From Pseudomonadota bacterium (GTDB lineage: Bacteria; Pseudomonadota; Gammaproteobacteria; Burkholderiales; Burkholderiaceae_B), in NCBI GenBank assembly GCA_023386765.1, contig JAEWJD010000191.1:1-7148 (forward strand): a DNA stretch of 7,148 nucleotides, given 5' to 3'. Both the position numbers and the translations under genes were made by a program. Below the pieces are notes generated by a model. The model was not told where the DNA came from and did not search any database. It was given only the letters and a program-made list of their open reading frames with translations. Each line of letters opens with the position of its first letter. The first letter of the stretch is position 1. Shown piece by piece: positions 1 through 5,377 of this stretch.

Positions 1-331
1 CCTGCAACCGGGTCGCTGGGCCTATATGTCGGCCTGCGCCGGCTGCCATGGCGCCGAAGGCAAGGGCATTCCCAACGTGGCCCCGGCGATGCTGGGCAAC
101 GCCATGCTGGCCATGGACAGCCCGGACAACCTCATCACCGTGGTGCTGCACGGCATCGAGACCCAGACCTTCCCCAACGGCCAACGCATGTACGCCATGC
201 CCGGCTTTGCGGGGCGCCTGAGCAGCGAAGAGATCGCCTCCCTGGCAACGTGGGCCCGCGCCCAGTGGGGTGGCCAGAGCCAGCCGGTCAGCACCCGGCA
301 GGTCGAGCAGCTGATGCCCGGCGCGAAGTAG
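1..331 (+). CDS. c-type cytochrome, C-terminal part (gene runs off the left edge)
   Basis: The reading frame is open from base 2 to a TAG at 329-331, giving the last 109 residues of a longer protein. A heme c attachment site C-A-G-C-H lies at fragment residues 12-16. The downstream M-P-G-F motif places the probable axial methionine at about residue 66. Spacing and the final helix (SSEEIASLATWARAQWG) match class I cytochrome c domains. The pattern most resembles the last heme domain of the multi-heme cytochrome subunits that accept electrons from membrane-bound alcohol or gluconate-type dehydrogenases. Such proteins are periplasmic or membrane-anchored and pass electrons to quinone or a terminal oxidase. 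A mono- or di-heme cytochrome is also possible, because upstream domains are not visible. The ATG at 26 is internal to the domain, just before the heme site, and is not the gene start. The cytochrome identity is sure; the partner enzyme is inferred. Confidence 0.88.
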   Translation, partial: LQPGRWAYMSACAGCHGAEGKGIPNVAPAMLGNAMLAMDSPDNLITVVLHGIETQTFPNGQRMYAMPGFAGRLSSEEIASLATWARAQWGGQSQPVSTRQVEQLMPGAK

Positions 332-338
332 GCGCCAC

Positions 339-370
339 CGGGGCGCGCGCCCGGCGTGCGCCCCGTTTCC
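339..370 (+). terminator. GC-rich hairpin after the cytochrome gene, probable terminator
   Basis: Bases 339-350 pair with 354-365 over 12 positions, one of them a G-U pair, around a CCG loop. The hairpin begins 8 bases after the cytochrome stop and is followed by TTTCCTCTT, a weak and interrupted T tract. It fills nearly all of the 42-bp gap between two convergent genes. It should work best for plus-strand transcription, since the minus-strand exit side has no T run. Confidence 0.6.
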
Positions 371-373
371 TCT

Positions 374-1642
374 TCACACTGTGCCAGCCGCGCGCTTGCG
401 ACCTGCCAGCATCACCCCGGCGGCCAACAACTGGATCCCGATCCCCGCCACGAACAACGAGGCTGGCAGCCCCGCTGCCCCATCGGCGCCCGGCAGCACG
501 CCAAAGAGCGCGGGCGCAAACGCATAAGTACCCTGGCCGATCGCCACGATCAGCGCCACCACGCGTGCCACATCCCCGGCAGCGAACTCCGACTGCGCAA
601 TCAGGGGGGGAATCGAGGTCGCATTGCCGATCCCGCCGCCGAGCAGCATCATGCCCAGCACGATCAAGGCGGGTTGCTGCCCATCCGACAGCAGCAACAG
701 CGCCACGCCCACCGCCTGCACCAGGTAGCTGCCCGCCCCGGCTGCGCGCCGGCTCGCGCCCCGCTGCATGGCCCAGCTTGATGCGTAACGCCCCAGCATG
801 GCACACAAGGTGGCCAGGCCCATCAGGGCGCCCATGCGCTGGGCACCGATGCTTGGCGCAAACAGATGAAAGCTGTGCGCCAGCAGGCCGATCTGCGCAA
901 ACAGCCCTATAGCCATGCCGGCGGCCAGCGTCACGAATGCCCGGTCGCGCCACAGCGCCCGCCCGGGCAAGGGGGCCCGCGCCGATGCGCTGGCCGCTCC
1001 GCGTGCCACCGAAGCCGGCGCGCCGCCATCGCGCTGCTGCCCCAGGCTGGCCGGGGTGTGCCCCAGCACGCGGCGCGCCACGAACAGCACCACCACGACC
1101 ATCGTCAGGCCGACTGCCGCCGCCGCCCCAGGAAAACCCAGCGCACCGATCAGGACGACCCACAAGGGGGACATCACCACCCCGCCCATGCTGGCGCCGT
1201 TATAGGCCTTGCTGAGCGCCATGGGGCGTTGCCGGTCATACCAGGTGGCCACGATGGTATTGATGGCCACCGCCCCCATGCCCACCCAGCCGCAACCGGT
1301 CGCCAGCGCCGCCACAAAGAGCTGCCAGGGCTGGTCGGCCACTGCCCAGCCCCACACCCCCAGCGCGGCCAGCACGCTGCCCAGGACGGTGACAGCCGGC
1401 AGGCCCAGTCGGACATACAACCGGGGCAGATTGGCATTGACCAGCGCGCCGACCAGAAAATGCACGGTCACCGCCGCCGACACCAGGCTCAGCGCCCAGC
1501 CGCTACGGGCCGTCACCTGAGCCAGATAGATGGGCGGCCCGTAGAAGCCCACCCCCCATCCCAGCAAAGCCAGCACGAAAGCGGAGCGCGTCGCCCAGAC
1601 GCCAAAAAAAGGGGGCCGCGCGACGGCCTCGGCAGACTTCAT
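374..1642 (-). CDS. major facilitator superfamily (MFS) transporter
   Basis: This 422-residue protein has the length and layout of a 12-helix MFS permease of the inner membrane. Hydrophobic segments start at about residue 20 (SAFVLALLGWGVGFYG). A long polar stretch at roughly residues 186-235, rich in Arg, Ala and Gly, is the central cytoplasmic loop between the two six-helix halves. Residues 133-160 (WYDRQRPMALSKAYNGASMG...) match the conserved loop and helix found in many proteobacterial MFS members annotated as monocarboxylate/OFA-like or unknown permeases. The substrate cannot be told from sequence. I chose the ATG at 1642 because AAGGA lies 9 bases upstream; an in-frame extension to 1702 would add 20 residues without a better ribosome site. 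The gene is divergent from an ArsR-like regulator, which probably controls it. Its stop faces the cytochrome gene across a hairpin. Confidence 0.9.
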   Translation of the reverse strand: MKSAEAVARPPFFGVWATRSAFVLALLGWGVGFYGPPIYLAQVTARSGWALSLVSAAVTVHFLVGALVNANLPRLYVRLGLPAVTVLGSVLAALGVWGWAVADQPWQLFVAALATGCGWVGMGAVAINTIVATWYDRQRPMALSKAYNGASMGGVVMSPLWVVLIGALGFPGAAAAVGLTMVVVVLFVARRVLGHTPASLGQQRDGGAPASVARGAASASARAPLPGRALWRDRAFVTLAAGMAIGLFAQIGLLAHSFHLFAPSIGAQRMGALMGLATLCAMLGRYASSWAMQRGASRRAAGAGSYLVQAVGVALLLLSDGQQPALIVLGMMLLGGGIGNATSIPPLIAQSEFAAGDVARVVALIVAIGQGTYAFAPALFGVLPGADGAAGLPASLFVAGIGIQLLAAGVMLAGRKRAAGTV

Positions 1643-1700
1643 TGTTGAGCATCCTTGGGGCCGGGCCACGCCAGCCAGAAAGAAAAGGGGAACCCGCGGC

Positions 1701-1729
1701 ATTGTGGCCCCCTCCCCGGCCCAATGCTA
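1701..1729 (-). promoter_or_regulatory. candidate promoter for the MFS gene
   Basis: Read on the minus strand, TAGCAT (1724-1729) and CACAAT (1701-1706) are separated by exactly 17 bases. The -10 matches the sigma-70 consensus at 4 of 6 positions, but the -35 at only 2 of 6, so the site would be weak or activator-dependent. The -35 element is part of the dyad at 1724-1747. Confidence 0.35.
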
Positions 1730-1747
1730 CGTCACGGGCCGTAGCAT
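1724..1747. promoter_or_regulatory. perfect inverted repeat, candidate operator of the divergent pair
   Basis: ATGCTACG at 1724-1731 is repeated in inverse as CGTAGCAT at 1740-1747 with an 8-base spacer, so the two half-sites are 16 bases apart centre to centre. It lies between the divergently transcribed regulator and transporter genes. The two arms coincide with the -35 positions of the candidate promoters on either side. This size and symmetry suit a dimeric winged-helix repressor. Binding by the neighbouring regulator is inferred. Confidence 0.6.
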
Positions 1748-1770
1748 GGACGCATGCCCCTTGCCATAAT
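1742..1770 (+). promoter_or_regulatory. candidate promoter for the ArsR-like regulator
   Basis: TAGCAT (1742-1747) and CATAAT (1765-1770) are 17 bases apart. The -10 matches 5 of 6 consensus positions; the -35 is poor (2 of 6). Transcription would start near 1777, giving a leader of about 18 bases with AGGAG at 1784-1788. The arrangement mirrors the minus-strand candidate promoter, with the same TAGCAT and the same spacing. Confidence 0.4.
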
Positions 1771-1794
1771 GACCCTCATCGACAGGAGCTCATC

Positions 1795-2514
1795 ATGGTC
1801 AGCATCGCTGCCTTTGCCCATACAGCCTCCCTGCTTGGCGACCTGGCTCGCGCGAGCATGCTCACGGCGCTGATGGACGGACGCGCGCGCAGCGCCGCCG
1901 AACTGGCGCGCATCGCCGGTATAGCGCCCCAGACAGCCAGCGCACACCTGGCAGGCCTGGTCGAGGCCGGTCTGCTGTTGCGCGAACATCAGGGGCGTCA
2001 TCGCTATCACCGCCTGGCCTCGCCCGCGGTCGCCCATCTGATCGAAAGCCTGATGGCCCTGTCCAGCGATCCCGACGCGCCCCGGCGCAAGCTGCCGCAG
2101 TGCGGTCCGCGCGACCCGGCGCTGCGCTATGCACGCACCTGCTATGACCACCTGGCCGGCGAAGTGGCCGTGGCCATCAGCGATCGGCTGATTGCGCTCG
2201 GCCACCTCGATCTGACCCATGACGGCGGCCTGCTCACCCCCGGCGGCGAACGCCTGCTGCGTGAACTGGGCGTCGATATCGACACCGCGCGGCACACCAG
2301 CCAGCGCCGCTCCGGGCGCGCTTTCTGCCGCCCGTGTCTGGACTGGAGTGAGCGCCGCCCCCATCTGGCCGGCGCGCTGGGCGCATCGCTGTTGCGTTGC
2401 GGCCTCGAAAAAGACTGGTTGCGCCGGCGCCCCGACAGCCGCGCCATCAGCCTGACGCCCACCGGACGCCAGGCCCTGCAGCAGGCTTTCGGCCTTGCCT
2501 TGCCGGACGGTTGA
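1795..2514 (+). CDS. ArsR-like winged helix-turn-helix transcriptional regulator
   Basis: The protein has 239 residues. Residues 34-56 (AAELARIAGIAPQTASAHLAGLV) form a helix-turn-helix, and residues 60-74 (LLLREHQGRHRYHRL) form the wing, as in ArsR-family regulators. It is more than twice as long as a minimal ArsR protein of about 100 residues. The C-terminal half carries C103, C116, a C178-R-P-C181 motif leading into L-D-W-S-E-R-R, and C202. These could bind a metal or sense redox state, but the ligand is unknown. The ATG at 1795 has AGGAG 6 bases upstream, which settles the start against longer in-frame options back to 1642. The gene is divergent from the MFS transporter and shares a gap with a perfect dyad. 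It is therefore probably an autoregulated local repressor whose ligand may be a transporter substrate. Confidence 0.85.
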   Translation: MVSIAAFAHTASLLGDLARASMLTALMDGRARSAAELARIAGIAPQTASAHLAGLVEAGLLLREHQGRHRYHRLASPAVAHLIESLMALSSDPDAPRRKLPQCGPRDPALRYARTCYDHLAGEVAVAISDRLIALGHLDLTHDGGLLTPGGERLLRELGVDIDTARHTSQRRSGRAFCRPCLDWSERRPHLAGALGASLLRCGLEKDWLRRRPDSRAISLTPTGRQALQQAFGLALPDG

Positions 2515-2536
2515 GCCAGCCCGGGGGATGGTGGAT

Positions 2537-2565
2537 TTGTTCCCGAGGGACGATTTCCCTATAGT
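2537..2565 (+). promoter_or_regulatory. sigma-70-like promoter of the 97-residue protein
   Basis: TTGTTC (2537-2542) and TATAGT (2560-2565) are 17 bases apart, matching 3 of 6 and 5 of 6 consensus positions. A start near 2572 would give a leader of about 55 bases. AGGGA (2546-2550) and TCCCT (2556-2560) form a 5+5 bp inverted repeat in the spacer that touches the -10 element and could be a regulator site. Confidence 0.55.
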
Positions 2566-2626
2566 GTCGCCCTGTCTCCCGGCGTCAGCCTCCTGATGCC
2601 GCCCTCCCCGAACCCGGAATGCCACC

Positions 2627-2920
2627 ATGACCTCGACCCCTTCCTCCAAAGCCATCGCCAGCCTGGACAGCGAGCCTAAAGTCGCCCTCTCGCACGCGCT
2701 GGGCGACATGGCCTTGAATGCAGCCCACATCGCCCTGTTCGCGATGCGCCAGAAGAACCCCGAAGAAACGTTGGGCGTGATGGACGACGTGGCGGACTCG
2801 GTGCTGCAGTACCTGGTCAAGGAACTTGGCTGGCCCGCCGACATGAAAGCCGACGCCAAGGCGCGCATGACGCAGACCCTGCAGATGGCCCTGGCTGTCT
2901 CCAAGGGCGCCAAGCGCTGA
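2627..2920 (+). CDS. small conserved-looking protein of unknown function
   Basis: I do not recognise this 97-residue protein. It has no signal peptide, membrane segment or cysteine, so it is most likely cytoplasmic. After a Ser/Thr/Pro-rich start (residues 2-7) the rest reads as helices: about residues 18-42 (VALSHALGDMALNAAHIALFAMRQK), 45-68 (PEETLGVMDDVADSVLQYLVKELG) and 71-94, broken by P70. Real coding is supported by a good promoter upstream, GGAA 7 bases before the ATG, codon use like the neighbours, and a stop that fits between two clear genes. It ends 124 bases before the deaminase start and could be co-transcribed with it, as no clear terminator lies between them. Function unknown. 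Confidence 0.75.
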   Translation: MTSTPSSKAIASLDSEPKVALSHALGDMALNAAHIALFAMRQKNPEETLGVMDDVADSVLQYLVKELGWPADMKADAKARMTQTLQMALAVSKGAKR

Positions 2921-3044
2921 CGCCAAGAGCGGCCCGACGGCCCGCCATGGGCCCGCCGATGCCTTGCAGCGAGTATGCTGTTGCTGCGGACGCCTCGTCC
3001 GCGGTCTGCGCCCGCCCCCGCAGGAATACGAAAAGGAGCCTAGC

Positions 3045-3524
3045 GTGATCACTCCCCAAGACCGCCACCATCTGGGCCGCTGCCTGGAACTGGCCCGCCT
3101 GGCGCTGGACCACGGCGACGAACCCTTCGGTTCCGTATTGGTCGGCCCCGATGGCACCGTGCTTTTCGAGGACCGCAACCGCATCGCGGGTGGCGACGCC
3201 ACGCAACACCCCGAATTCGCCATCGCACGCTGGGCCGCCGAGCACCTGACGCCGACGCAACGCGCGGCCTGTACCGTGTACACCTCCGGCGAACACTGCC
3301 CCATGTGCTCGGCCGCCCATGGATGGGTCGGCCTGGGCCGTATCGTCTACGTCGCCTCGGCTGCCCAATATGCCCGCTGGATGCAGGAATGGGGTCAGTC
3401 CGCCGGCCCGGTCAAGCCCCTCTCGATCAACGAGGTCGCCCCCGATATCGCCGTGACCGGACCCGTCTCCGAATTCACCGAACAGATCAAGACGCTGCAC
3501 CACCAGAGCCTGCAACGACGCTGA
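3045..3524 (+). CDS. zinc-dependent nucleoside/nucleobase deaminase (cytidine deaminase-like fold)
   Basis: This 159-residue protein belongs to the CMP/dCMP deaminase-like superfamily, which includes guanine, cytosine and tRNA adenosine deaminases. The zinc-site signature is clear: H55-P-E57 supplies a zinc ligand and the proton-shuttling glutamate, and C85-P-M-C88 supplies the other two ligands. P27-F-G-S-V-L-V (residues 27-33) is the conserved strand before them. The residue before the first cysteine is His84 where many relatives have proline (E-P-C). The enzyme should replace an exocyclic amino group of a purine or pyrimidine with oxygen in the cytoplasm. The exact substrate is not settled; tRNA editing is less likely without the usual tRNA-binding tail. 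The GTG at 3045 is chosen because AAGGAG (3033-3038) sits 6 bases before it. The upstream ATG at 2964 would add a cysteine-rich, non-conserved leader. Confidence 0.85.
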   Translation: MITPQDRHHLGRCLELARLALDHGDEPFGSVLVGPDGTVLFEDRNRIAGGDATQHPEFAIARWAAEHLTPTQRAACTVYTSGEHCPMCSAAHGWVGLGRIVYVASAAQYARWMQEWGQSAGPVKPLSINEVAPDIAVTGPVSEFTEQIKTLHHQSLQRR

Positions 3525-3614
3525 AATCCGGCGCCGACATCTGTCCGGCATCAAGCCATGCCGCAACGCCACTTCCCTCGCGCAGAGAGCCGGTTTATCC
3601 TGCTGAGAGTTAGG

Positions 3615-3642
3615 TTAATCACCCGCAGGCAGCCTGCATAAT
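3615..3642 (+). promoter_or_regulatory. candidate promoter of the lipoprotein/EF-hand unit, with a dyad in its spacer
   Basis: TTAATC (3615-3620) and CATAAT (3637-3642) are 16 bases apart, matching 3 of 6 and 5 of 6 consensus positions. A start near 3649 would give a leader of about 27 bases before the lipoprotein ATG. The spacer contains GCAGG-CAG-CCTGC (3625-3637), a perfect 5+5 bp dyad ending on the first base of the -10. The rest of the 3525-3675 gap shows no other feature I can support. Confidence 0.5.
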
Positions 3643-3675
3643 TGCCGCAACATTCGTTCTACGGAGCACAAAATT

Positions 3676-3915
3676 ATGAAAAGAGCATTGGTGACAGCCG
3701 TCATATCATCCGGACTCCTGGTCCTGGCAGGTTGCCAGGGCATGGGCGGCCCGAAGGCCGAATCCGAATTCGACTGTATCGCCGGCACCGTTGGCGGTGC
3801 CGTGGTCGGCGGCCTGCTGGGCAGCATGGTCGGCGGCGGCACGGGCAAGACGATCGCCACCGTGGCGGGCGCTGGCGCCGGCAGCTATGCCGGTAACCGT
3901 ATCGGCTGCAAATAA
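3676..3915 (+). CDS. glycine-zipper outer-membrane lipoprotein
   Basis: This 79-residue protein starts with a lipoprotein signal peptide: K2-R3, a hydrophobic stretch 4-16, and the lipobox L17-A-G-C20. Cys20 would be the lipidated first residue of the mature protein. Gln21 at the next position is not the Asp inner-membrane retention signal, so sorting to the outer membrane is expected. Residues 37-77 are a Gly/Ala-rich stretch (GTVGGAVVGGLLGSMVGGG...) with G-x3-G repeats, as in the glycine-zipper 2TM family that includes rickettsial 17-kDa antigen-like proteins and resembles OsmB. Two cysteines (C34, C78) flank the zipper and could form a disulfide. GGAG lies 9 bases upstream of the ATG. The stop is 15 bases before the EF-hand gene, so the two are very probably one operon. 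The molecular role is unknown; envelope stress or integrity is the usual suggestion for the family. Confidence 0.85.
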   Translation: MKRALVTAVISSGLLVLAGCQGMGGPKAESEFDCIAGTVGGAVVGGLLGSMVGGGTGKTIATVAGAGAGSYAGNRIGCK

Positions 3916-3930
3916 GAAGGAATGGCAACC

Positions 3931-4299
3931 ATGAAAAAAACCCGCCTCGCCCTGGCACTGGCCCTGTCCCTGACCTTCGGCGCCGGTATCGCCCAGGCCC
4001 AGCCTGCCTCCAAGCCTTACTTTGACGAGCAGATCTACAACCAGATCGACACCAACAAAGACGGCAAGATCAGCCGCGAGGAGTATCGCGTCTTCATGGA
4101 AGATGCGTTCAACAAACTCAACGCCAGCAAAAGCGGCAAGCTGACCCGCCCCGAAACCGCCAAGGTCTTCACCGACCGCGAGTTCGACATCGTCGACACC
4201 AACAAGGATGGCGTCATCACGCGCGAAGAATTCATGACCACGGTCATGAACGACTTCGACCGCCAGGATCGCAACGGCGACGGCTATCTGATCCGTTAA
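3931..4299 (+). CDS. exported EF-hand calcium-binding protein
   Basis: The protein has 122 residues. A Sec signal peptide occupies residues 1-23 (MKKTRLALALALSLTFGAGI, cleavage after A21-Q-A23). The mature part contains EF-hand loops. Loop 1 (40-51, DTNKDGKISREE) and loop 3 (89-100, DTNKDGVITREE) are canonical, with Asp, Asn, Asp, Gly and a final Glu at the calcium positions. Loop 2 (64-75, NASKSGKLTRPE) is degenerate, with Asn and Ser replacing the Asp ligands. Loop 4 starts as D113-R-N-G-D-G but the protein ends at its tenth position, so the bidentate Glu at position 12 is missing. It is a likely periplasmic calcium binder, buffer or sensor. The ATG at 3931 is preferred over the ATG at 3922 because AGAAGGA (3915-3921) abuts the latter but is well placed for the former. 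It follows the lipoprotein gene by 15 bases and ends 17 bases before a strong terminator. Confidence 0.88.
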   Translation: MKKTRLALALALSLTFGAGIAQAQPASKPYFDEQIYNQIDTNKDGKISREEYRVFMEDAFNKLNASKSGKLTRPETAKVFTDREFDIVDTNKDGVITREEFMTTVMNDFDRQDRNGDGYLIR

Positions 4300-4316
4300 G
4301 CACCCTGCGTCACCAG

Positions 4317-4343
4317 ACCGCCTCTGACGAGGCGGTTTTTTTT
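4317..4343 (+). terminator. intrinsic terminator of the lipoprotein/EF-hand unit
   Basis: ACCGCCTC (4317-4324) pairs perfectly with GAGGCGGT (4329-4336) around a TGAC loop, followed by a run of eight Ts (4336-4343, the first being the last stem base). This is a textbook Rho-independent terminator starting 17 bases after the EF-hand stop. The minus-strand side has no T run, so it would not efficiently stop the convergent LysR transcript. Confidence 0.95.
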
Positions 4344-4385
4344 CGCCCCTGCCAGGCCCAGGTGCCCGTGACCGCCGTGCGCCGC

Positions 4386-5321
4386 TCAGGCGTTGCGCGA
4401 CCAGGGCGGCCCGGCCGCAAACACCTGCTCCATCCAGGCTTTGAAGGCCAGCACTTTCTGCGGCGGAAACTTGAGGCTGGGCCGCAGCAGGTAGATGGCC
4501 GAAGCCGTATCGAAGGTCCAATCGGCCAGCACGCGATGCAGCCGCCCCTCGTGCAGGTCCCGGGCCACCAACCAGTTACTCGATCCCAGGATGCCCAGGC
4601 CCAGGCGGGCTGCCTGCAGCAGCGCCTCGCCGTCATTGCTGATGAAGCTGCCCGGCTCGCGCACCACCTCGGTTTCATCACCGCGGGAAAAATGCAGCGC
4701 AGGATAGTTTTTCAAGGCACTGTGACCCAAGAGCCGATGCCCGGCCAGCGCCGACGGCCTGTCCGGCTCGCCATGGCGCGCCAGATAGGCCGGTGCGGCG
4801 CAGAGAATGCGCCGGTGGTCACAAAGACGGGTCGCCACCAGGCTGCTGTCGGGCAAGGCGCCGACACGGATGCAGACATCAAAGCCGCCCGCGATCACAT
4901 CGACATAGGCGTCCGAATACTCGGCATCCACGGTGATGGCCGGATGGGCGTGGGCAAACTGCGCCACCGGTCCGGCCAGCCACAAGCGGCCCAGCGATCC
5001 TGGCAAGGCCAGGCGCAGTACCCCGCGCGCCTGGCTGGCATGCCGGCTCATTTCCTGTTCGGCATCCTCGAGGATCCGGGCCGCCTCTCGGACGCGCTCC
5101 AGATACATGAGGCCGGCCTCGGTCAGTTTGATGCGGCGGGTTGAACGGGCGATGAGGCGAATGCCCAGCCGTCCCTCCAGGGCCGCCATGCGCTTGGACA
5201 TGATGGACGGATGGCGCCCCAGGCGCAATGCCGCCTCGGCAAAGGAGCCGGTTTCCGCGATGGCGATGAAAGCGGACAGCTCGTCCGAATGTTGATTTCC
5301 GAATACTGGCGAGATTTGCAT
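4386..5321 (-). CDS. LysR-type transcriptional regulator
   Basis: The 311-residue length is typical for the family. Residues 13-72 form the winged helix-turn-helix (DELSAFIAIAETGSFAEAALRLG, then SIMSKRMAALEGRLGIRLIAR), with the usual linker helix to about residue 95. From about residue 98 (GVLRLALPGSLGR) the protein has the periplasmic-binding-protein-like effector domain (PBP2 type). It most resembles the large CrgA/DmlR-like group of proteobacterial LysR proteins. The effector is unknown. The ATG at 5321 has a purine-rich AGGGGGG just upstream and puts the helix-turn-helix at the normal distance from the N terminus; the in-frame ATG at 5366 would add 15 non-conserved residues. The gene is divergent from a PhzF-family gene, and their gap carries a T-N11-A dyad. 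It therefore probably regulates that gene and itself. It ends 43 bases from the EF-hand terminator with no obvious terminator of its own. Confidence 0.9.
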   Translation of the reverse strand: MQISPVFGNQHSDELSAFIAIAETGSFAEAALRLGRHPSIMSKRMAALEGRLGIRLIARSTRRIKLTEAGLMYLERVREAARILEDAEQEMSRHASQARGVLRLALPGSLGRLWLAGPVAQFAHAHPAITVDAEYSDAYVDVIAGGFDVCIRVGALPDSSLVATRLCDHRRILCAAPAYLARHGEPDRPSALAGHRLLGHSALKNYPALHFSRGDETEVVREPGSFISNDGEALLQAARLGLGILGSSNWLVARDLHEGRLHRVLADWTFDTASAIYLLRPSLKFPPQKVLAFKAWMEQVFAAGPPWSRNA

Positions 5322-5326
5322 ACGCC

Positions 5327-5338
5327 CCCCTGCAGGGG
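5327..5338. repeat. 12-bp perfect palindrome in the LysR gene leader
   Basis: CCCCTGCAGGGG reads the same on both strands and lies 6 to 17 bases before the LysR start codon. It overlaps the G-rich ribosome site on the minus-strand message. AATATA at 5339-5344 (TATATT on the minus strand) could be a -10 element just upstream. It could be an operator half or a small hairpin masking the ribosome site; neither is proven. Confidence 0.4.
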
Positions 5339-5377
5339 AATATATCAAGCCTCCGGGCAGGAGCATGCATCACAGAC

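Noticed and set aside
866..1648. A 260-codon plus-strand open frame
   Set aside because: It is antisense to the MFS transporter. Its product is rich in His, Arg, Gln and Pro without any motif, typical of a shadow frame.
1732..2913. A 393-codon open frame on the minus strand
   Set aside because: It lies antisense to the ArsR-like regulator and the 97-residue protein, both of which have ribosome sites and sensible products. Long antisense frames are common in such GC-rich DNA and this one shows no domain.
2939..2953. GGCCC-GCCAT-GGGCC hairpin after the 97-residue protein gene
   Set aside because: It has only five pairs, a 5-base loop and no T run. This is too weak to call a terminator in such GC-rich sequence.
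2964..3044. An N-terminal extension of the deaminase containing C-C-C-C
   Set aside because: The four-cysteine leader looked interesting, but AAGGAG 6 bases before the GTG at 3045 and the normal family N terminus favour the shorter form.
3528..3556. Possible stem after the deaminase gene (GCCGAC with GTCCGGC)
   Set aside because: It needs a bulge, has a short imperfect stem and no T run, so it is not supported as a terminator.
3706..4521. A 271-codon minus-strand open frame
   Set aside because: It runs through the lipoprotein gene, the EF-hand gene, the intrinsic terminator and the end of the LysR gene. The product is a low-complexity mirror of those genes.
4362..5144. A 260-codon plus-strand open frame
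   Set aside because: It is antisense to the LysR gene, which has complete family features.
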